From NCBI GenBank assembly GCA_947259885.1, contig CAMYNW010000017.1, positions 1 through 64,000 of the forward strand: DNA of 64,000 nucleotides, written 5' to 3'. This DNA is from an uncultured Gammaproteobacteria bacterium. GTDB lineage: Bacteria; Pseudomonadota; Gammaproteobacteria; Arenicellales; Poriferihabitantaceae. Positions within the stretch are counted from its first letter, which is position 1; the number at the start of each line of letters is the position of its first letter. A program made the translations under genes and the position numbers. The notes under the pieces are model-generated. The model ran no database searches. It saw only the letters and a program-made list of their open reading frames with translations, and had not been told where the DNA came from. This document shows, piece after piece, positions 46,069 through 55,664 of this stretch.

Positions 46069-47325
46069 ATGTCAATAGCAACAAGCTGTCTATTTAGGAA
46101 ACGTTTTTTTGTTGTATGTAGTTTGGCTGTTTTCATGCTTTTTGACTGGAACGGTGCAGGGATACAGCCCTCCAATGCAGCGGAACCTGCTGACCCCTTG
46201 GTTGCAGGTGCCACTTTTACCTTTCGGGATATCAGGACGCCTACTCAAACCGGATTTTTTATTGGAGACCGAATTGCAGTGGGTGTGCTCGATGTGTTTC
46301 CCAACCCAGAGACTGGGCTGGGTGGCATACAGACAGAAGCCACAGCCAGTCAAGCCGATGTCTCGACCACTCTTGAGTTTTTCGGCGGTGCGTTAGGGGT
46401 TCAGTACGTCAATTCAGTTCCATTCCAACCATCACTGACCGGGAGTTTTGAGATATTCATTACTAATCCTGGAAGCACGAACTCGCCTCTGGTGGTCACT
46501 ACCCCGACGCTAGGACCAACGTCATTGGTCCCCTTTGCAACCGATGGACAAATAACACCGAATGGCGCTACACCGCGAATCAGTTGGGTAGTTCCACCAT
46601 CTTTTTTCCCAGATTCGATTCGGGTGTTCATATTTGATCTCTCGCGCCAGGCTCTGGACGGCTCCGCGCTTGTCATCCACGCTGAAAACCTTTCGGCGGC
46701 CTCAACCTTCTATGACGTACCCGCAAGTCTCGATTCGGGTGACGCTCTGCAAATTGGGGGGCACTATGAGATCACAATCATGTTACAGAAGAATAGAGAC
46801 GACGGATCGCTGCTGTCACGTTCACGCCGCTTTTATCAGTTTTCTCTGATTCCACACGGGCCTTTACAGGAACTCCCATCTGTCAGTCCGGATAATGTAT
46901 TTTCGTTCGATTTCGATGCCACAAAGCAAAGCACGTTCATCCTCGATCCACCTCACGCCGTGGGTTATCGGTACGAAATACAAACCGGCAATCCGGAATT
47001 CGGAAGCATTCGAGTATTGTCTGATTTCGGCTCAGACTACAAGTTGTCGTTCAGGAACGGGGCTAGAAAAGTTGTAAAAAAGCTCGCACCGGGAGAGGCC
47101 TTCGATTTTTCGGAATACCAAGGTGTCGAAACCTTTGATGTCAGACTGCTTCGACCTAAAACCAACACAGACAGCGACATCAACAAGCTGTTCCTCAGTG
47201 AGGTATCTTTCATAACCAACGGAATGCTCGCTGCACGATTCACCGGTTCGATGATCCCTATCTTTCTCGGGAAAAAAAAGAGGAAGAATTTTCATAAGAA
47301 AACAAGATTAAATAAAGGGCACTGA
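46069..47325 (+). CDS. Secreted protein of unknown function
   Basis: About 418 residues from the ATG at 46069, which follows a GA/GG-rich ribosome site. The longer frame from 45955 adds a basic segment without purpose. A signal peptide (CLFRKRFFVVCSLAVFMLFDW) leads to a beta-rich mature protein with several Gly/Pro-rich strands, including PRISWVVPPSFFPDSIRVFIFD and GGHYEITIMLQ, in the style of fibronectin-like or jelly-roll domains. It ends in a strongly basic tail (GKKKRKNFHKKTRL). I cannot name a family. Confidence 0.65.
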   Translation: MSIATSCLFRKRFFVVCSLAVFMLFDWNGAGIQPSNAAEPADPLVAGATFTFRDIRTPTQTGFFIGDRIAVGVLDVFPNPETGLGGIQTEATASQADVSTTLEFFGGALGVQYVNSVPFQPSLTGSFEIFITNPGSTNSPLVVTTPTLGPTSLVPFATDGQITPNGATPRISWVVPPSFFPDSIRVFIFDLSRQALDGSALVIHAENLSAASTFYDVPASLDSGDALQIGGHYEITIMLQKNRDDGSLLSRSRRFYQFSLIPHGPLQELPSVSPDNVFSFDFDATKQSTFILDPPHAVGYRYEIQTGNPEFGSIRVLSDFGSDYKLSFRNGARKVVKKLAPGEAFDFSEYQGVETFDVRLLRPKTNTDSDINKLFLSEVSFITNGMLAARFTGSMIPIFLGKKKRKNFHKKTRLNKGH

Positions 47326-47457
47326 CCTCTTTAATCTTTAATTAACTGATAACTATGATGTGCGACCCCAAAGATCGATGTTTGCTCTTTTAGTTAATCG
47401 GAGGTTTGTTCGTTTGTGAAATCAGATCAAAATAAACCCGAAGTTATATACTGCCAA

Positions 47458-47481
47458 ATCAGATTCCAACCTCTACACTTA
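47458..47481. repeat. Right copy of the 24-bp inverted repeat pair
   Basis: The reverse complement of this block matches 43265-43288 at 23 of 24 positions. The two copies face each other across about 4.2 kb of decayed and unusual genes. No target duplication was evident next to either copy. Confidence 0.5.
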
Positions 47482-47514
47482 CATAGCGCCCTAAAAACAA
47501 CACCGAATCTATTT

Positions 47515-47700
47515 TTAATGTGCTAACGCCACATAAGCAGTCAGAAAAAAAACCGCAATCGTAATTAAAAGCACGATCTTATCCAGTTTTGGAACCACTC
47601 TTTCTATCTGCTTTTTCCTCATGATATCCGCGTGTCTGAAAAATGAAATAATAAGAACTATTGCGGTTACACCTACAAGTATCCTTTGTGTGTTTTCCAT
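47515..47700 (-). CDS. Small membrane protein
   Basis: 61 residues from the ATG at 47700, next to GGTGAGGG. Two hydrophobic helices (ILVGVTAIVLIISFF and IVLLITIAVFFLTAYVALA) flank a basic loop with MRKKQIERVVPKLDK. It resembles small two-helix proteins of unknown role. The longer frame from 47775 adds a Gly-rich non-homologous segment. Confidence 0.5.
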   Translation of the reverse strand: MENTQRILVGVTAIVLIISFFRHADIMRKKQIERVVPKLDKIVLLITIAVFFLTAYVALAH

Positions 47701-47983
47701 ACCCTCACCAGTGTGTCGAATTCTCAAATCAGCGCCAACGGCCCCACCCTGTTTTGAATGCGGGATCATAGGCATTTAGGGTAATTTTGACTTGACTTTT
47801 CCCGCCAAGAAATTGACCGGTAACTTGGATTGGTGTGCGCAATCATTGCGGCAAAGGCAATCTACAAAAACCACTGCAAGCTGACCATTGATGTTTAGTG
47901 AGAGCGCTTCCGCTAATGTCATCCTGTAATGTCGTCCAGTGATTGATACAATTGGCCTGACAACCGATCTATAACAGCCCAAC

Positions 47984-48412
47984 ATGCACAAGCTGCCGCA
48001 CCTGGCGACCGCGATGACGCCATTTCCCTACTCAATCGATAAGAATGCACCGTTAGAAGATGCCGTTGCCCTGATGGAAAAACACGATGTTCGACACCTC
48101 CCTGTCACGGAGGGAACGACACTGGTTGGCCTGATAGCGGAACGCGATGTATCGCCGCCAAGACGAGGCAGGGGCAAGAATATCGAGGAATTAAAAGTAA
48201 AAGACATTTATGTCGACGACCCCTATGTCGTTAGCCTGGATGAACCACTGGATGAGGTTCTGCTCACAATGGCGAGTCGCCATATTGGCTCAGCGATAGT
48301 CACAAAGAGAGGAAAGCTTGCCGGTATGTTTACATGTGTAGATGCATGCCGTTGTTTTGGCAAATTTCTACAGAAAAATTATCCGCATTCACCTGATGAT
48401 CGAGTAGCCTGA
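47984..48412 (+). CDS. CBS-domain pair protein
   Basis: A 142-residue cytoplasmic protein made of two CBS motifs: VALMEKHDVRHLPVTEGTTLVG in the first and LLTMASRHIGSAIVTKRGKLAG in the second. Such stand-alone Bateman modules bind adenine nucleotides and sense energy state or act in trans. No partner gene is adjacent. A second stand-alone CBS protein is encoded at 59283. Confidence 0.87.
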   Translation: MHKLPHLATAMTPFPYSIDKNAPLEDAVALMEKHDVRHLPVTEGTTLVGLIAERDVSPPRRGRGKNIEELKVKDIYVDDPYVVSLDEPLDEVLLTMASRHIGSAIVTKRGKLAGMFTCVDACRCFGKFLQKNYPHSPDDRVA

Positions 48413-48557
48413 TTCAATCAAATTACTAGTTACCGCATTTGGCACTCTGATGTAAATTGAGTTTCTTACCTGTTCTATACAAGCTATCCGAAGTGCCGAT
48501 CACTTTTGTTTCTATTAAAGCCGTCAATCCGAAAATTACTGATCGGCGTAAAAATTG

Positions 48558-50078
48558 ATGAACAAGGGCCGCCTGCAGCAACTCTATGCCATTGTTGTGT
48601 TTCTAACTTCGGCACTATTGCTCGTGCTCGAGATTGTTGCAGGCCGGTTGCTGGCACCCTATGTCGGGGTCTCTCTTTACACCTGGACTTCTATCATTGG
48701 TGTGATTTTAGCGGGCCTATCCCTGGGCAATTGGATCGGCGGTAAAATAGCGGATAAGGGCGCCGGCCATCTCGCGGTCGGCAGCATATTACTCCTCGGA
48801 GCTGCCGCCAGTATTGCAATTCTTCCTTTGTTGATCTGGGTAGCTGGTTTCATCCAACAACAGTCAATTGGCCTGGTCGGTGCCAGTATTGCATTTGTAT
48901 TGACGCTGTTTTTTGTGCCGGCAGCGATACTCGGTACTATATCACCTCTTCTTACCACCCTTTGCCTTAAGCTGGACAATCGTCCTGGAACTATAGTGGG
49001 TCGCATGCATGCATTGTCGGCTATCGGCAGCATTGTTGGGACCTTTGCTACAGGCTATTGGTTAGTTCAATGGCTCGGCACCCGCACCATTGTTATGATT
49101 GTGTCTGCCATGTTGTTTGCGATGGCATTACTGTTCTTGTTAAGCAGCATGCGTGGCAGAACGTTATCGTTGGCCGGTTTGACCTTAATTATTGTAATTG
49201 CAGTCTTTACTTATCGCAATCAAGGGCTGGCTTCCCCATGCGAAGTAGAAAGCAACTACTATTGCTTACGAGTGGCGGACGAGAAGGATGAATTTGGCCG
49301 CTTATACGCGCGGACTCTGATTCTCGATCATATGGTCCACAGCACCAACACTATTGACGATCCGGCTCAACTTTTGACCCCCTATATCCAGGCAATGGAT
49401 ACACTAATACATGCACAGTTCACAGATCCCAGCCAGCTTTCCTACTTTTTTGCTGGCGGCGGTGCGTACACTCATCCAAGAGCAGTTCGCTTTCGATACC
49501 CTGACGCGGGGATCGTTGTCAGTGAGATCGATCCAGCAGTGACTGAACTGGCTGCGAAAAAACTCTTCCTGAATACCGATGATCTGACTATCCATCACGC
49601 CGATACCCGCACTGTTCTGCAGAATTTTGACGACAACAGTTTTGATGTCATGATTACGGATGTATTTCATGATGTTGGCATCCCTTACCACCTAACTACA
49701 TTCGAATACCACCATCTGACAGCCCAAAAGCTCAAGCCTGGAGGGCTTTATTTACTTAACGTCGTTGACCTGTTTCCATCGAATAGACTGGTCCAAGCAA
49801 TGTTTCAAACCCTAAAGCAAGAGTTCCAGCATGTTGGAGTATGGATCGAAAGTCCACCGGAACAGGAAACCAGACTAACTTTTGTGCTCACTGCATCTGA
49901 TGCCCGATTCGAATTTGAACAGATTGCCGCACAAAGTGGTACAGCTCGAACCTGGTTCAATATCGGGGAGTTCATTGAACAACAGGCCATCAAATCTCAA
50001 GCGCTGATATTGACGGACGACTATGCGCCGGTAGAACGACTGCTTGGTAATTTGCTGACTACAGACGCCGGCAACTAG
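48558..50078 (+). CDS. Membrane-fused spermidine synthase-like protein
   Basis: A 506-residue fusion. Residues 1-230 form about seven membrane helices with motifs such as LLVLEIVAGRLLAPYVGVS, seen in fused MFS/spermidine synthases. The C-terminal half is a class I methyltransferase-like aminopropyltransferase fold with FFAGGGAYTHPRA, VSEIDPAVTELA and DVMITDVFHD. Substrate is not known; the family usually does not complement soluble SpeE in polyamine synthesis. The ATG at 48558 is preferred over the TTG one codon earlier. Confidence 0.85.
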   Translation: MNKGRLQQLYAIVVFLTSALLLVLEIVAGRLLAPYVGVSLYTWTSIIGVILAGLSLGNWIGGKIADKGAGHLAVGSILLLGAAASIAILPLLIWVAGFIQQQSIGLVGASIAFVLTLFFVPAAILGTISPLLTTLCLKLDNRPGTIVGRMHALSAIGSIVGTFATGYWLVQWLGTRTIVMIVSAMLFAMALLFLLSSMRGRTLSLAGLTLIIVIAVFTYRNQGLASPCEVESNYYCLRVADEKDEFGRLYARTLILDHMVHSTNTIDDPAQLLTPYIQAMDTLIHAQFTDPSQLSYFFAGGGAYTHPRAVRFRYPDAGIVVSEIDPAVTELAAKKLFLNTDDLTIHHADTRTVLQNFDDNSFDVMITDVFHDVGIPYHLTTFEYHHLTAQKLKPGGLYLLNVVDLFPSNRLVQAMFQTLKQEFQHVGVWIESPPEQETRLTFVLTASDARFEFEQIAAQSGTARTWFNIGEFIEQQAIKSQALILTDDYAPVERLLGNLLTTDAGN

Positions 50079-50087
50079 AACTGAAGA

Positions 50088-50327
50088 CTAACCGACAGGA
50101 TAACCGGTAGTGTTTACTAGTGAATAGAAGCTCTTTTGGTTATGCAATTTCCCTAGCAGACTGTGAATTTGCTTGACTCGATCTGGCGTTAACTCCAGAC
50201 CGCTCGCCTCGTCTTCTCCTTGAGTTTTAATATTTTGTGCGACGTGCTGGCGCAGCACGTCTTCTATTAGCTGTATATCGCTGGTATTAAGCTTGAAGTT
50301 TTCCTGGTATTTTGGCATTGAATTCAC
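50088..50327 (-). CDS. Small hypothetical protein
   Basis: 79 residues, soluble and helical, with IQLIEDVLRQHVAQNIKTQG and LTPDRVKQIHSLLGKLHNQK. Convergent with the spermidine synthase-like gene. No family recognised. Codon use and even charge pattern make it look coding, but it is short. Confidence 0.5.
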   Translation of the reverse strand: MNSMPKYQENFKLNTSDIQLIEDVLRQHVAQNIKTQGEDEASGLELTPDRVKQIHSLLGKLHNQKSFYSLVNTTGYPVG

Positions 50328-50514
50328 TCACAATATGGGTAAATGACTTTTCCGAATTCTTATCTGAACACAAATTGGTTTTGCGGAAATCTGATGATAT
50401 CTGGATCATCCATATGATGGCAAAATTTATCTTGAAAAAACAATCAAATTAATTTCAGATGCTATTAGATATTCCTTATATTCAAATTCAGACATTGGAA
50501 CCTTACCGTTTAAC

Positions 50515-50874
50515 ATGAATGCTCTATTAATAGTAGCTCACGGAAGCCGAAAGCTGGATTCAAACCAGGAAGTCAAAGACCTCACTGGCAAACTTGCCAA
50601 TCAGGTAAAAGGTTTCGACTTGGTTGAATGTGCGTTCCTGGAACTGGCTGAACCGAATATTTTACAAGGAGGAATCAAACTGGTTGAAGCCGGCGCCAGC
50701 TCACTGACCATACTGCCCTACTTCTTAGTAGCCGGACGTCATGTGGTTACCGACGTTCCAGAAGAGGCTAATAAAATCAGAGAGATATACCCTGACCTGG
50801 CGGTTACTCTTCTTCCCTACTTCGGCGCCTCAGAGAATATTGTCAGCGAAATGTTAGACAGAATTCCAAGCTGA
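50515..50874 (+). CDS. cbiX: CbiX-type sirohydrochlorin chelatase-like protein
   Basis: 119 residues, the size of the single-domain CbiX-S proteins. IVAHGSRKLDSNQEV near the N terminus and LVAGRHVVTDVPEEA near residue 80 carry the two His residues that bind the metal in class II chelatases. The reaction would be insertion of cobalt, nickel or iron into sirohydrochlorin. No other cobalamin or sirohaem gene is near. Confidence 0.8.
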   Translation: MNALLIVAHGSRKLDSNQEVKDLTGKLANQVKGFDLVECAFLELAEPNILQGGIKLVEAGASSLTILPYFLVAGRHVVTDVPEEANKIREIYPDLAVTLLPYFGASENIVSEMLDRIPS

Positions 50875-51090
50875 ACGCCCTACTTAACTCTTCTTGCGGG
50901 ATCCAGTATAAGCTGCGCGCACCAGATGGTTCGATGCGAAGGTGAGAATATACCCCTATTTTGATACCTGAAATACCCGCGATATCTCCAATTTACTTAG
51001 TGATTTGCCCTTCAGGATATTTGTTTAAGGCACCTAATTGAGCAAAATCAGAAGCTCAATTTTTGATTTATTACTATTAATGGAGTCCCT

Positions 51091-51672
51091 ATGAAACTGG
51101 TCACAAAACTTGTTTCAGCCACAATATTCAGCCTGCTTTTGATGGCCGCACAGGCAAGTGAAGAAACAACCCATAGTACACCTGGCAATTCGTCAATTAA
51201 TGAAAATCCTTTTGATTGGTTTTCAGCCTTTTCCGGAAGTGCACCTCAAGAAGGCGTAACGATGCAATTCCATCCCATGAAGCCTGATAGCTGGACTCGC
51301 ATGGTTTCTCCCCAATCACATATGCAGTGGCATATGGCGATGACCAACCCGGCAAATTACAGCCAGTATATGCAGCCCTCGTTCTACATGGAGTTCATGA
51401 ACCCAAACAACTGGATGGCGTGGATGAATCCGGCGTCTTACCAGATTTTCATGGATCCACAAACAATGACATGGTGGATGGATCCAAATACATATATGCA
51501 CATGCTCAATCCAAACATGTTCGCCCAAATGTGGAACTTCAATAGCTATGCACAGCTGATGGCGCCGCAGAACTACATGCCCTGGATGAACCCTGCTACC
51601 TACGCTAATTTTATGAACCCGAAAATGTATATGGCATATACCGGGGCAGAATCCGCGAGCAGTGCAGAGTAA
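51091..51672 (+). CDS. Exported Met/Asn/Pro/aromatic-repeat protein
   Basis: 193 residues with a signal peptide (cleaved near AQASEE). From about residue 70 the sequence is built of irregular 12-16-residue units of the type (M)NPxxYxxxM, such as WMNPASYQIFM and WMDPNTYMHML, so Met, Trp, Tyr, Asn and Pro dominate. A paralogue with the same units lies at 54587. Spaced Met residues suggest soft-metal (copper) binding or sulfur chemistry, but this is inference. It is followed by an intrinsic terminator. Confidence 0.7.
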   Translation: MKLVTKLVSATIFSLLLMAAQASEETTHSTPGNSSINENPFDWFSAFSGSAPQEGVTMQFHPMKPDSWTRMVSPQSHMQWHMAMTNPANYSQYMQPSFYMEFMNPNNWMAWMNPASYQIFMDPQTMTWWMDPNTYMHMLNPNMFAQMWNFNSYAQLMAPQNYMPWMNPATYANFMNPKMYMAYTGAESASSAE

Positions 51673-51743
51673 ACCAATCAGGGCGAAGCGCCGGCAAAAT
51701 AGACTAGAATTCCATTATCTTCGTTGTTCTCCTCTTTAGGTGT

Positions 51744-51775
51744 GCTGCGCAGTTCGATCGGCGCAGCTTTTTTTT
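51744..51775 (+). terminator. Rho-independent terminator
   Basis: GCTGCGC (51744-51750), ten-base loop, GCGCAGC (51761-51767), then eight T. Ends the Met/Asn/Pro-repeat gene. Confidence 0.85.
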
Positions 51776-51919
51776 GTCTTGAACTGTTAAGATATTTACA
51801 TGGATGAGCGGAATGATTTTCCGGAAAAGGTCCGCCTGCTCTATCACCTGGCCGATCACATCAAGCAATCAGTCCTGATTTTTGTTTTCAAGCTCGATAA
51901 GAAATCCAGAATTAAAGTC

Positions 51920-53044
51920 TTAAGCAGCGCCAAACCTGGCAATTGCTTCCCCGGAAGCGATCGCTTTTCGAGCCGCTTCAGCGCCGTCGACTAGACTCTC
52001 GCTCACCCCCGAATGACATAGCGCAATGGCAGCGCCATAGACCAAACTGTCCAACATTGGACCAGGTTTATTATTAAGCGCATCGAGCCCAACTTCGACA
52101 TTGTGTAACACCGCAGGACCCAGTACCTCGGTGGCATTAAACTGGGTCTGCGAGAATAAATTTTCAAATTCATCTGGGATCGGTACCATTCTTTGCCGCT
52201 GATCAATCTCGACTTCCCGCGGAGTCAGTTTATGTAACTGCATTTCATTTCCATCCTGGTAGCCAAAATAGCGCGACAACTGACTAAGAGAAGGAATGCA
52301 CCCTCCTTCCACTCCACGAACAATCATTGCCGAGTCAAACCCCGCATGCCTGGCCAAGCTAGCGTACACCGGGGGATAAGCTTTATGCACAAAGCCTGTC
52401 ATCAGATGCGTGCGACTCGACCCGCTTACCGGCTTCAACACGACTTCCAGTGTAGAAATACAGGTGCGTTTGACCATGGTATCGCGCAGCGGCACCAGCT
52501 CATGTAGCTTTGACATGTACCGCGCCTGATCGAGATACGCCCATCCACACTCTTGTTGGTCTAAAACAGCGGCGGCCTGATCCACCTCGTAATCCACGTT
52601 TTTCCCAGCGGCGGCAAGGACCATATGAGGCGTGATGCCATACTTAGGTCCTACCGAGTGCAGTCCATGAACATAAGCCGGCAGCCCACAGGCTGCCAGT
52701 ACCGCTGGCAGAAATGGGGTAGCCGGGAGACCCCTAAGGAATCCATTAAATGGGTCAGCAATGGCAACAATTTGCGAAGCTTTTGCAGTAGCATGCGCGG
52801 TGGCATAAATCAGGGCATCGAGCGCCCCGATGTTCTCTTCTTCCGTCTCCCGCTTCATACGAAGCGCGATCAGAAATATACCGCTCATGACCGGATCGAC
52901 CTGGTTATCCAGAATTAAACTCAAACCGTCTTCAGCCTGGGCCCTATCCAGAGACTTGCTTAACTCTGGCCCGGTGGCGACCAGTTGAAGATATGTGCGC
53001 ATGCGTGAACGCGCTGCGTCACGGTTACCCATCGGACTGTACAA
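51920..53044 (-). CDS. Anthranilate phosphoribosyltransferase-family protein (TrpD2/YbiB-like)
   Basis: A 374-residue nucleoside phosphorylase/PRT-class protein. Blocks HGLHSVGPKYGITPHM, VLKPVSGSSRTHLMTGFVHKAY and IVRGVEGG are shared with the TrpD2/YbiB group rather than with true TrpD, which has a GTGGD phosphoribosyl-diphosphate motif not seen here. YbiB-like proteins bind nucleic acid and their role is unclear. No trp genes are nearby. The start is uncertain; an ATG four codons in is possible. Confidence 0.78.
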   Translation of the reverse strand: MYSPMGNRDAARSRMRTYLQLVATGPELSKSLDRAQAEDGLSLILDNQVDPVMSGIFLIALRMKRETEEENIGALDALIYATAHATAKASQIVAIADPFNGFLRGLPATPFLPAVLAACGLPAYVHGLHSVGPKYGITPHMVLAAAGKNVDYEVDQAAAVLDQQECGWAYLDQARYMSKLHELVPLRDTMVKRTCISTLEVVLKPVSGSSRTHLMTGFVHKAYPPVYASLARHAGFDSAMIVRGVEGGCIPSLSQLSRYFGYQDGNEMQLHKLTPREVEIDQRQRMVPIPDEFENLFSQTQFNATEVLGPAVLHNVEVGLDALNNKPGPMLDSLVYGAAIALCHSGVSESLVDGAEAARKAIASGEAIARFGAA

Positions 53045-53144
53045 AAAAATATGAAAAGTTCAAAGGGAAGATAAACCAGTAATAAGCATGCATCTGAGCA
53101 CGACTGAGGGCCATGGGGTATCGCATAAACAACTTGGGTCTGGC

Positions 53145-53903
53145 TTACCAATCCCCTGAGGCACCCGCCTCCATAATTGACACCATCGCGTTGCGAATTC
53201 GACGGCCATTTTCCTTAAGCTCCTCATCCAATTGGGAATCTGGGTGCCAGACAAACGACAACCAGGACACGTCCCAATCCAAAGTCATCAGCCATATGTC
53301 GCCCACCGCATCCTCTAATACCGATATGCGGCAGGGGAGAAAAATCGAGAATTCCGGACTGTAGTCGAGTACCATGCGCGCTACCAGCGCATCACAGTAC
53401 TGAAGAATTTCAAACCGGGGGGTAGGCTTACCGGTCTTTGCCTCCACTTCTTTCCAAACCATATTATGACCAGACCGTTTGAGATTCTCCTCAACCGCTT
53501 GGCTGTCCATTGCCTCGATCACATCGTCGAAACTCAGATCCTCGTTAGCCTTCATCTTTAGGGTCATGAAATTAAAGACCTGTCGCAATGACCAAGGATT
53601 GGCCGCCGCCATATTCTGCAACATTGCCACTCTAGTTTCTGCTGGAAACTCTTCGATCACAGTATTCGGCACCCACTCCTTATACGGCGGTGGCTGCATC
53701 ATCATTGGCACCGGAAATGGCAGCGCGTTACTTTTTCTTAATTGGTCCAGAGCCTCCTGAATGCTGGCATTGTTGGTTTCTTGCGTTGTGTTTTCCGCAC
53801 TTTCCTGCGCCATAGCGCTTAAGCCAGCAGCAAGCTGTAGTGTAAAAAAAGTGAGAAAATAGAAAGTTGTGCTTCGCGACGACTTCAGGAGATTTTTGTT
53901 CAT
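53145..53903 (-). CDS. Exported DUF302 protein
   Basis: About 252 residues with a signal peptide (cleavage near AMAQES). The C-terminal 110 residues are a DUF302 domain: PRFEILQYCDALVARMVLDYS, followed by LPCRISVLEDAVG and DIWLMTLDWDV. The N-terminal part has a Pro/Met-rich MMMQPPPYKEW. DUF302 domains occur in envelope proteins near thiol and sulfur genes; the molecular role is unknown. It is flanked by DsrE-family and Met-rich genes. Confidence 0.8.
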   Translation of the reverse strand: MNKNLLKSSRSTTFYFLTFFTLQLAAGLSAMAQESAENTTQETNNASIQEALDQLRKSNALPFPVPMMMQPPPYKEWVPNTVIEEFPAETRVAMLQNMAAANPWSLRQVFNFMTLKMKANEDLSFDDVIEAMDSQAVEENLKRSGHNMVWKEVEAKTGKPTPRFEILQYCDALVARMVLDYSPEFSIFLPCRISVLEDAVGDIWLMTLDWDVSWLSFVWHPDSQLDEELKENGRRIRNAMVSIMEAGASGDW

Positions 53904-54001
53904 AGTTATGAAGTGGGTTGGCGACGCATTGCTGCGTAGCACATGCAGTTTCCGGTTTAGGCTGCCAATAGAGATAGCTGTCCGGTATTGTTCCTTTCTA
54001 A

Positions 54002-54481
54002 TCAGATAAACAGGCTAACGTCTGCTTCCCCGGCGAATTCAAAGAAGGTCGCAGCCCCGCCTAAATCGATTTCGTCGATAAAGTCTTCTCGCTTCATATC
54101 AAAAAGATCAATGGTCATCTGACATCCAATCAGTCTGACATCCGATTCAATACATGCCATGCGCAAATCTTCGATACTGGAAACGCCTTTTGACTTGATC
54201 TTGCTCTTCATCATAGATGTCATCATTCCCTGCATTCCGGGTATAGCGGTACCCGCAACGGGAAACCACTTATCCATGTTCATGGGCATCGGCATGCCGG
54301 GATTACCCAACGGACTGACTTCTAGATGTAGATCTTTCTTCAGCAACTGCAGTCCGTAGAAAGTGAAAAACATGGTCACTTCATAGTCTAGCGCTGCCGC
54401 GGTGGAGGCGAGAATAAAGGGTGGGTAGGCCCAGTCGAGTGTTCCCTTGGTTGCAATAAGTGCGAGTTTTTTCTGTGACAT
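54002..54481 (-). CDS. DsrE/DsrF-like family protein (DsrE2-type)
   Basis: 159 residues, cytoplasmic, with the DsrE fold: LALIATKGTLDWAYPPFILA opens it and a Cys pair lies in MACIESDVRLIGCQM, where DsrE2 proteins carry their sulfur-transfer Cys. A Met/Pro stretch (NPGMPMPMNMDKW) echoes the neighbouring Met-rich protein. Likely a persulfide carrier in sulfur trafficking. No dsrAB genes are in the window. Confidence 0.82.
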   Translation of the reverse strand: MSQKKLALIATKGTLDWAYPPFILASTAAALDYEVTMFFTFYGLQLLKKDLHLEVSPLGNPGMPMPMNMDKWFPVAGTAIPGMQGMMTSMMKSKIKSKGVSSIEDLRMACIESDVRLIGCQMTIDLFDMKREDFIDEIDLGGAATFFEFAGEADVSLFI

Positions 54482-54586
54482 ATGCTGATTCTCCGATATC
54501 GAACTTCAGTAACGATTATAGAAATTGGGCTGGCTTCGCGATTTTAAGAATGACTAATAACGTAACTTTGAGTTCCAAAAGATTAT

Positions 54587-55372
54587 TCATTGTTGCTCTG
54601 GTTGCTCTGGCTGCTCTGCTTTTTGGGTCATATCCTCAGCAGTCTGTTTCAAACCAGAAACCGTCGACTCATACCATTCAGCATATGCCTCTGGCTTCAT
54701 TAGCTGCTCAGCCATTTTTATGTATGTGTCAGGATTCATCCCCTGGGACATTACCTGCGTATACGCCCCGGGATTCATCAAATTCATATATGTCCCGGGA
54801 TTTGCCATCACCATCCAGGACATTGGATTCATTCGCGCGTTCATGGCCTGAGGGCTCATTATGTAGCTGTAAGTATTTGGATTAAGCCAGTTTTGAGGGT
54901 TCATCATCATTTGAGCGCCCAGCTGCTGGCCCCCACCAAATCCTGGCATACCTTGCATACCTGGCATACCTGGCATACCCATTCCCGGCATTCCAGATGT
55001 TCCCATTCCTGGCATTCCCGGCATTCCTGGCATACCCATTCCCGGCATACCCATTCCTGGCATGGACATCATGCTCATCGGTGCCATCATCATTGGCGCC
55101 ATCATCATGGGATTCATCATCGCCATAGGATTCATCATCGCCATAGGATTCATCATTCCCATGGGATCCATCATATTCATATTTCCCATTGGAGGGTAAC
55201 CCGGCATCTGGGGCGCGCCACTGTTACCAGGATTGTTTGCCCCCATCATCGAATTCATCATCTGGGTAAAATCCATCGGGTTTCCAGCCGGCTGTTCATC
55301 ACTCTGAGCCATTGCTGCAGGCGAGGCGAGAGTGCACGCCAAAATGGCAAGTGAAAATAGGGTTTTTTTCAT
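54587..55372 (-). CDS. Exported Met/Gly/Pro-repeat protein
   Basis: 261 residues. A signal peptide (to about MAQS) is followed by a 90-residue section of MNPMAMMNPM and GMPGMGMPGMPG-type repeats, then NP/Y/W units such as MNPQNWLNPNTYSYIMSP that match the 51091 protein. The C-terminus is an acidic/Gln helix (KAEQPEQPEQ). The repeats are nearly identical at the DNA level (ATGGGATTC-type units in tandem), suggesting recent expansion. Likely extracytoplasmic and possibly metal-binding. Confidence 0.7.
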   Translation of the reverse strand: MKKTLFSLAILACTLASPAAMAQSDEQPAGNPMDFTQMMNSMMGANNPGNSGAPQMPGYPPMGNMNMMDPMGMMNPMAMMNPMAMMNPMMMAPMMMAPMSMMSMPGMGMPGMGMPGMPGMPGMGTSGMPGMGMPGMPGMQGMPGFGGGQQLGAQMMMNPQNWLNPNTYSYIMSPQAMNARMNPMSWMVMANPGTYMNLMNPGAYTQVMSQGMNPDTYIKMAEQLMKPEAYAEWYESTVSGLKQTAEDMTQKAEQPEQPEQQ

Positions 55373-55664
55373 TGAGAGGTCCTCGATATCTTGTTGAAGG
55401 GAATATTCCCGAGCCGGATAAGCCTTTACTTTACTGCAGTATATTTATTCCGCTGCAATGCGGCTGCCGCGCTGAATGGATAGTGAGGTGATAGCGCAGT
55501 CTGATGGGTCATATCCCATTGTGAATATTTAACGGTTTTAACCCTCTAACATTCATATCTGGACCGTGTTTCAGTTAAACTTTTTAAAGTTTTGGGGCTC
55601 CAAAATTTAACCCAGATTCAAGTAAAGTAAGCTCTGCCAGGATGTATCTCAACAGAGGATCGAA
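55373..55664. promoter_or_regulatory. Divergent promoter region
   Basis: 292 bases between the Met-rich gene (minus) and the tandem thioredoxin (plus), AT-rich with no gene. No clear operator was recognised. Confidence 0.35.

Noticed and set aside
54893..55354. His-rich open frame opposite the Met-rich gene
   Set aside because: It is the complement of the ATG/CAT-rich repeat DNA; the minus-strand frame has the signal peptide and paralogue.
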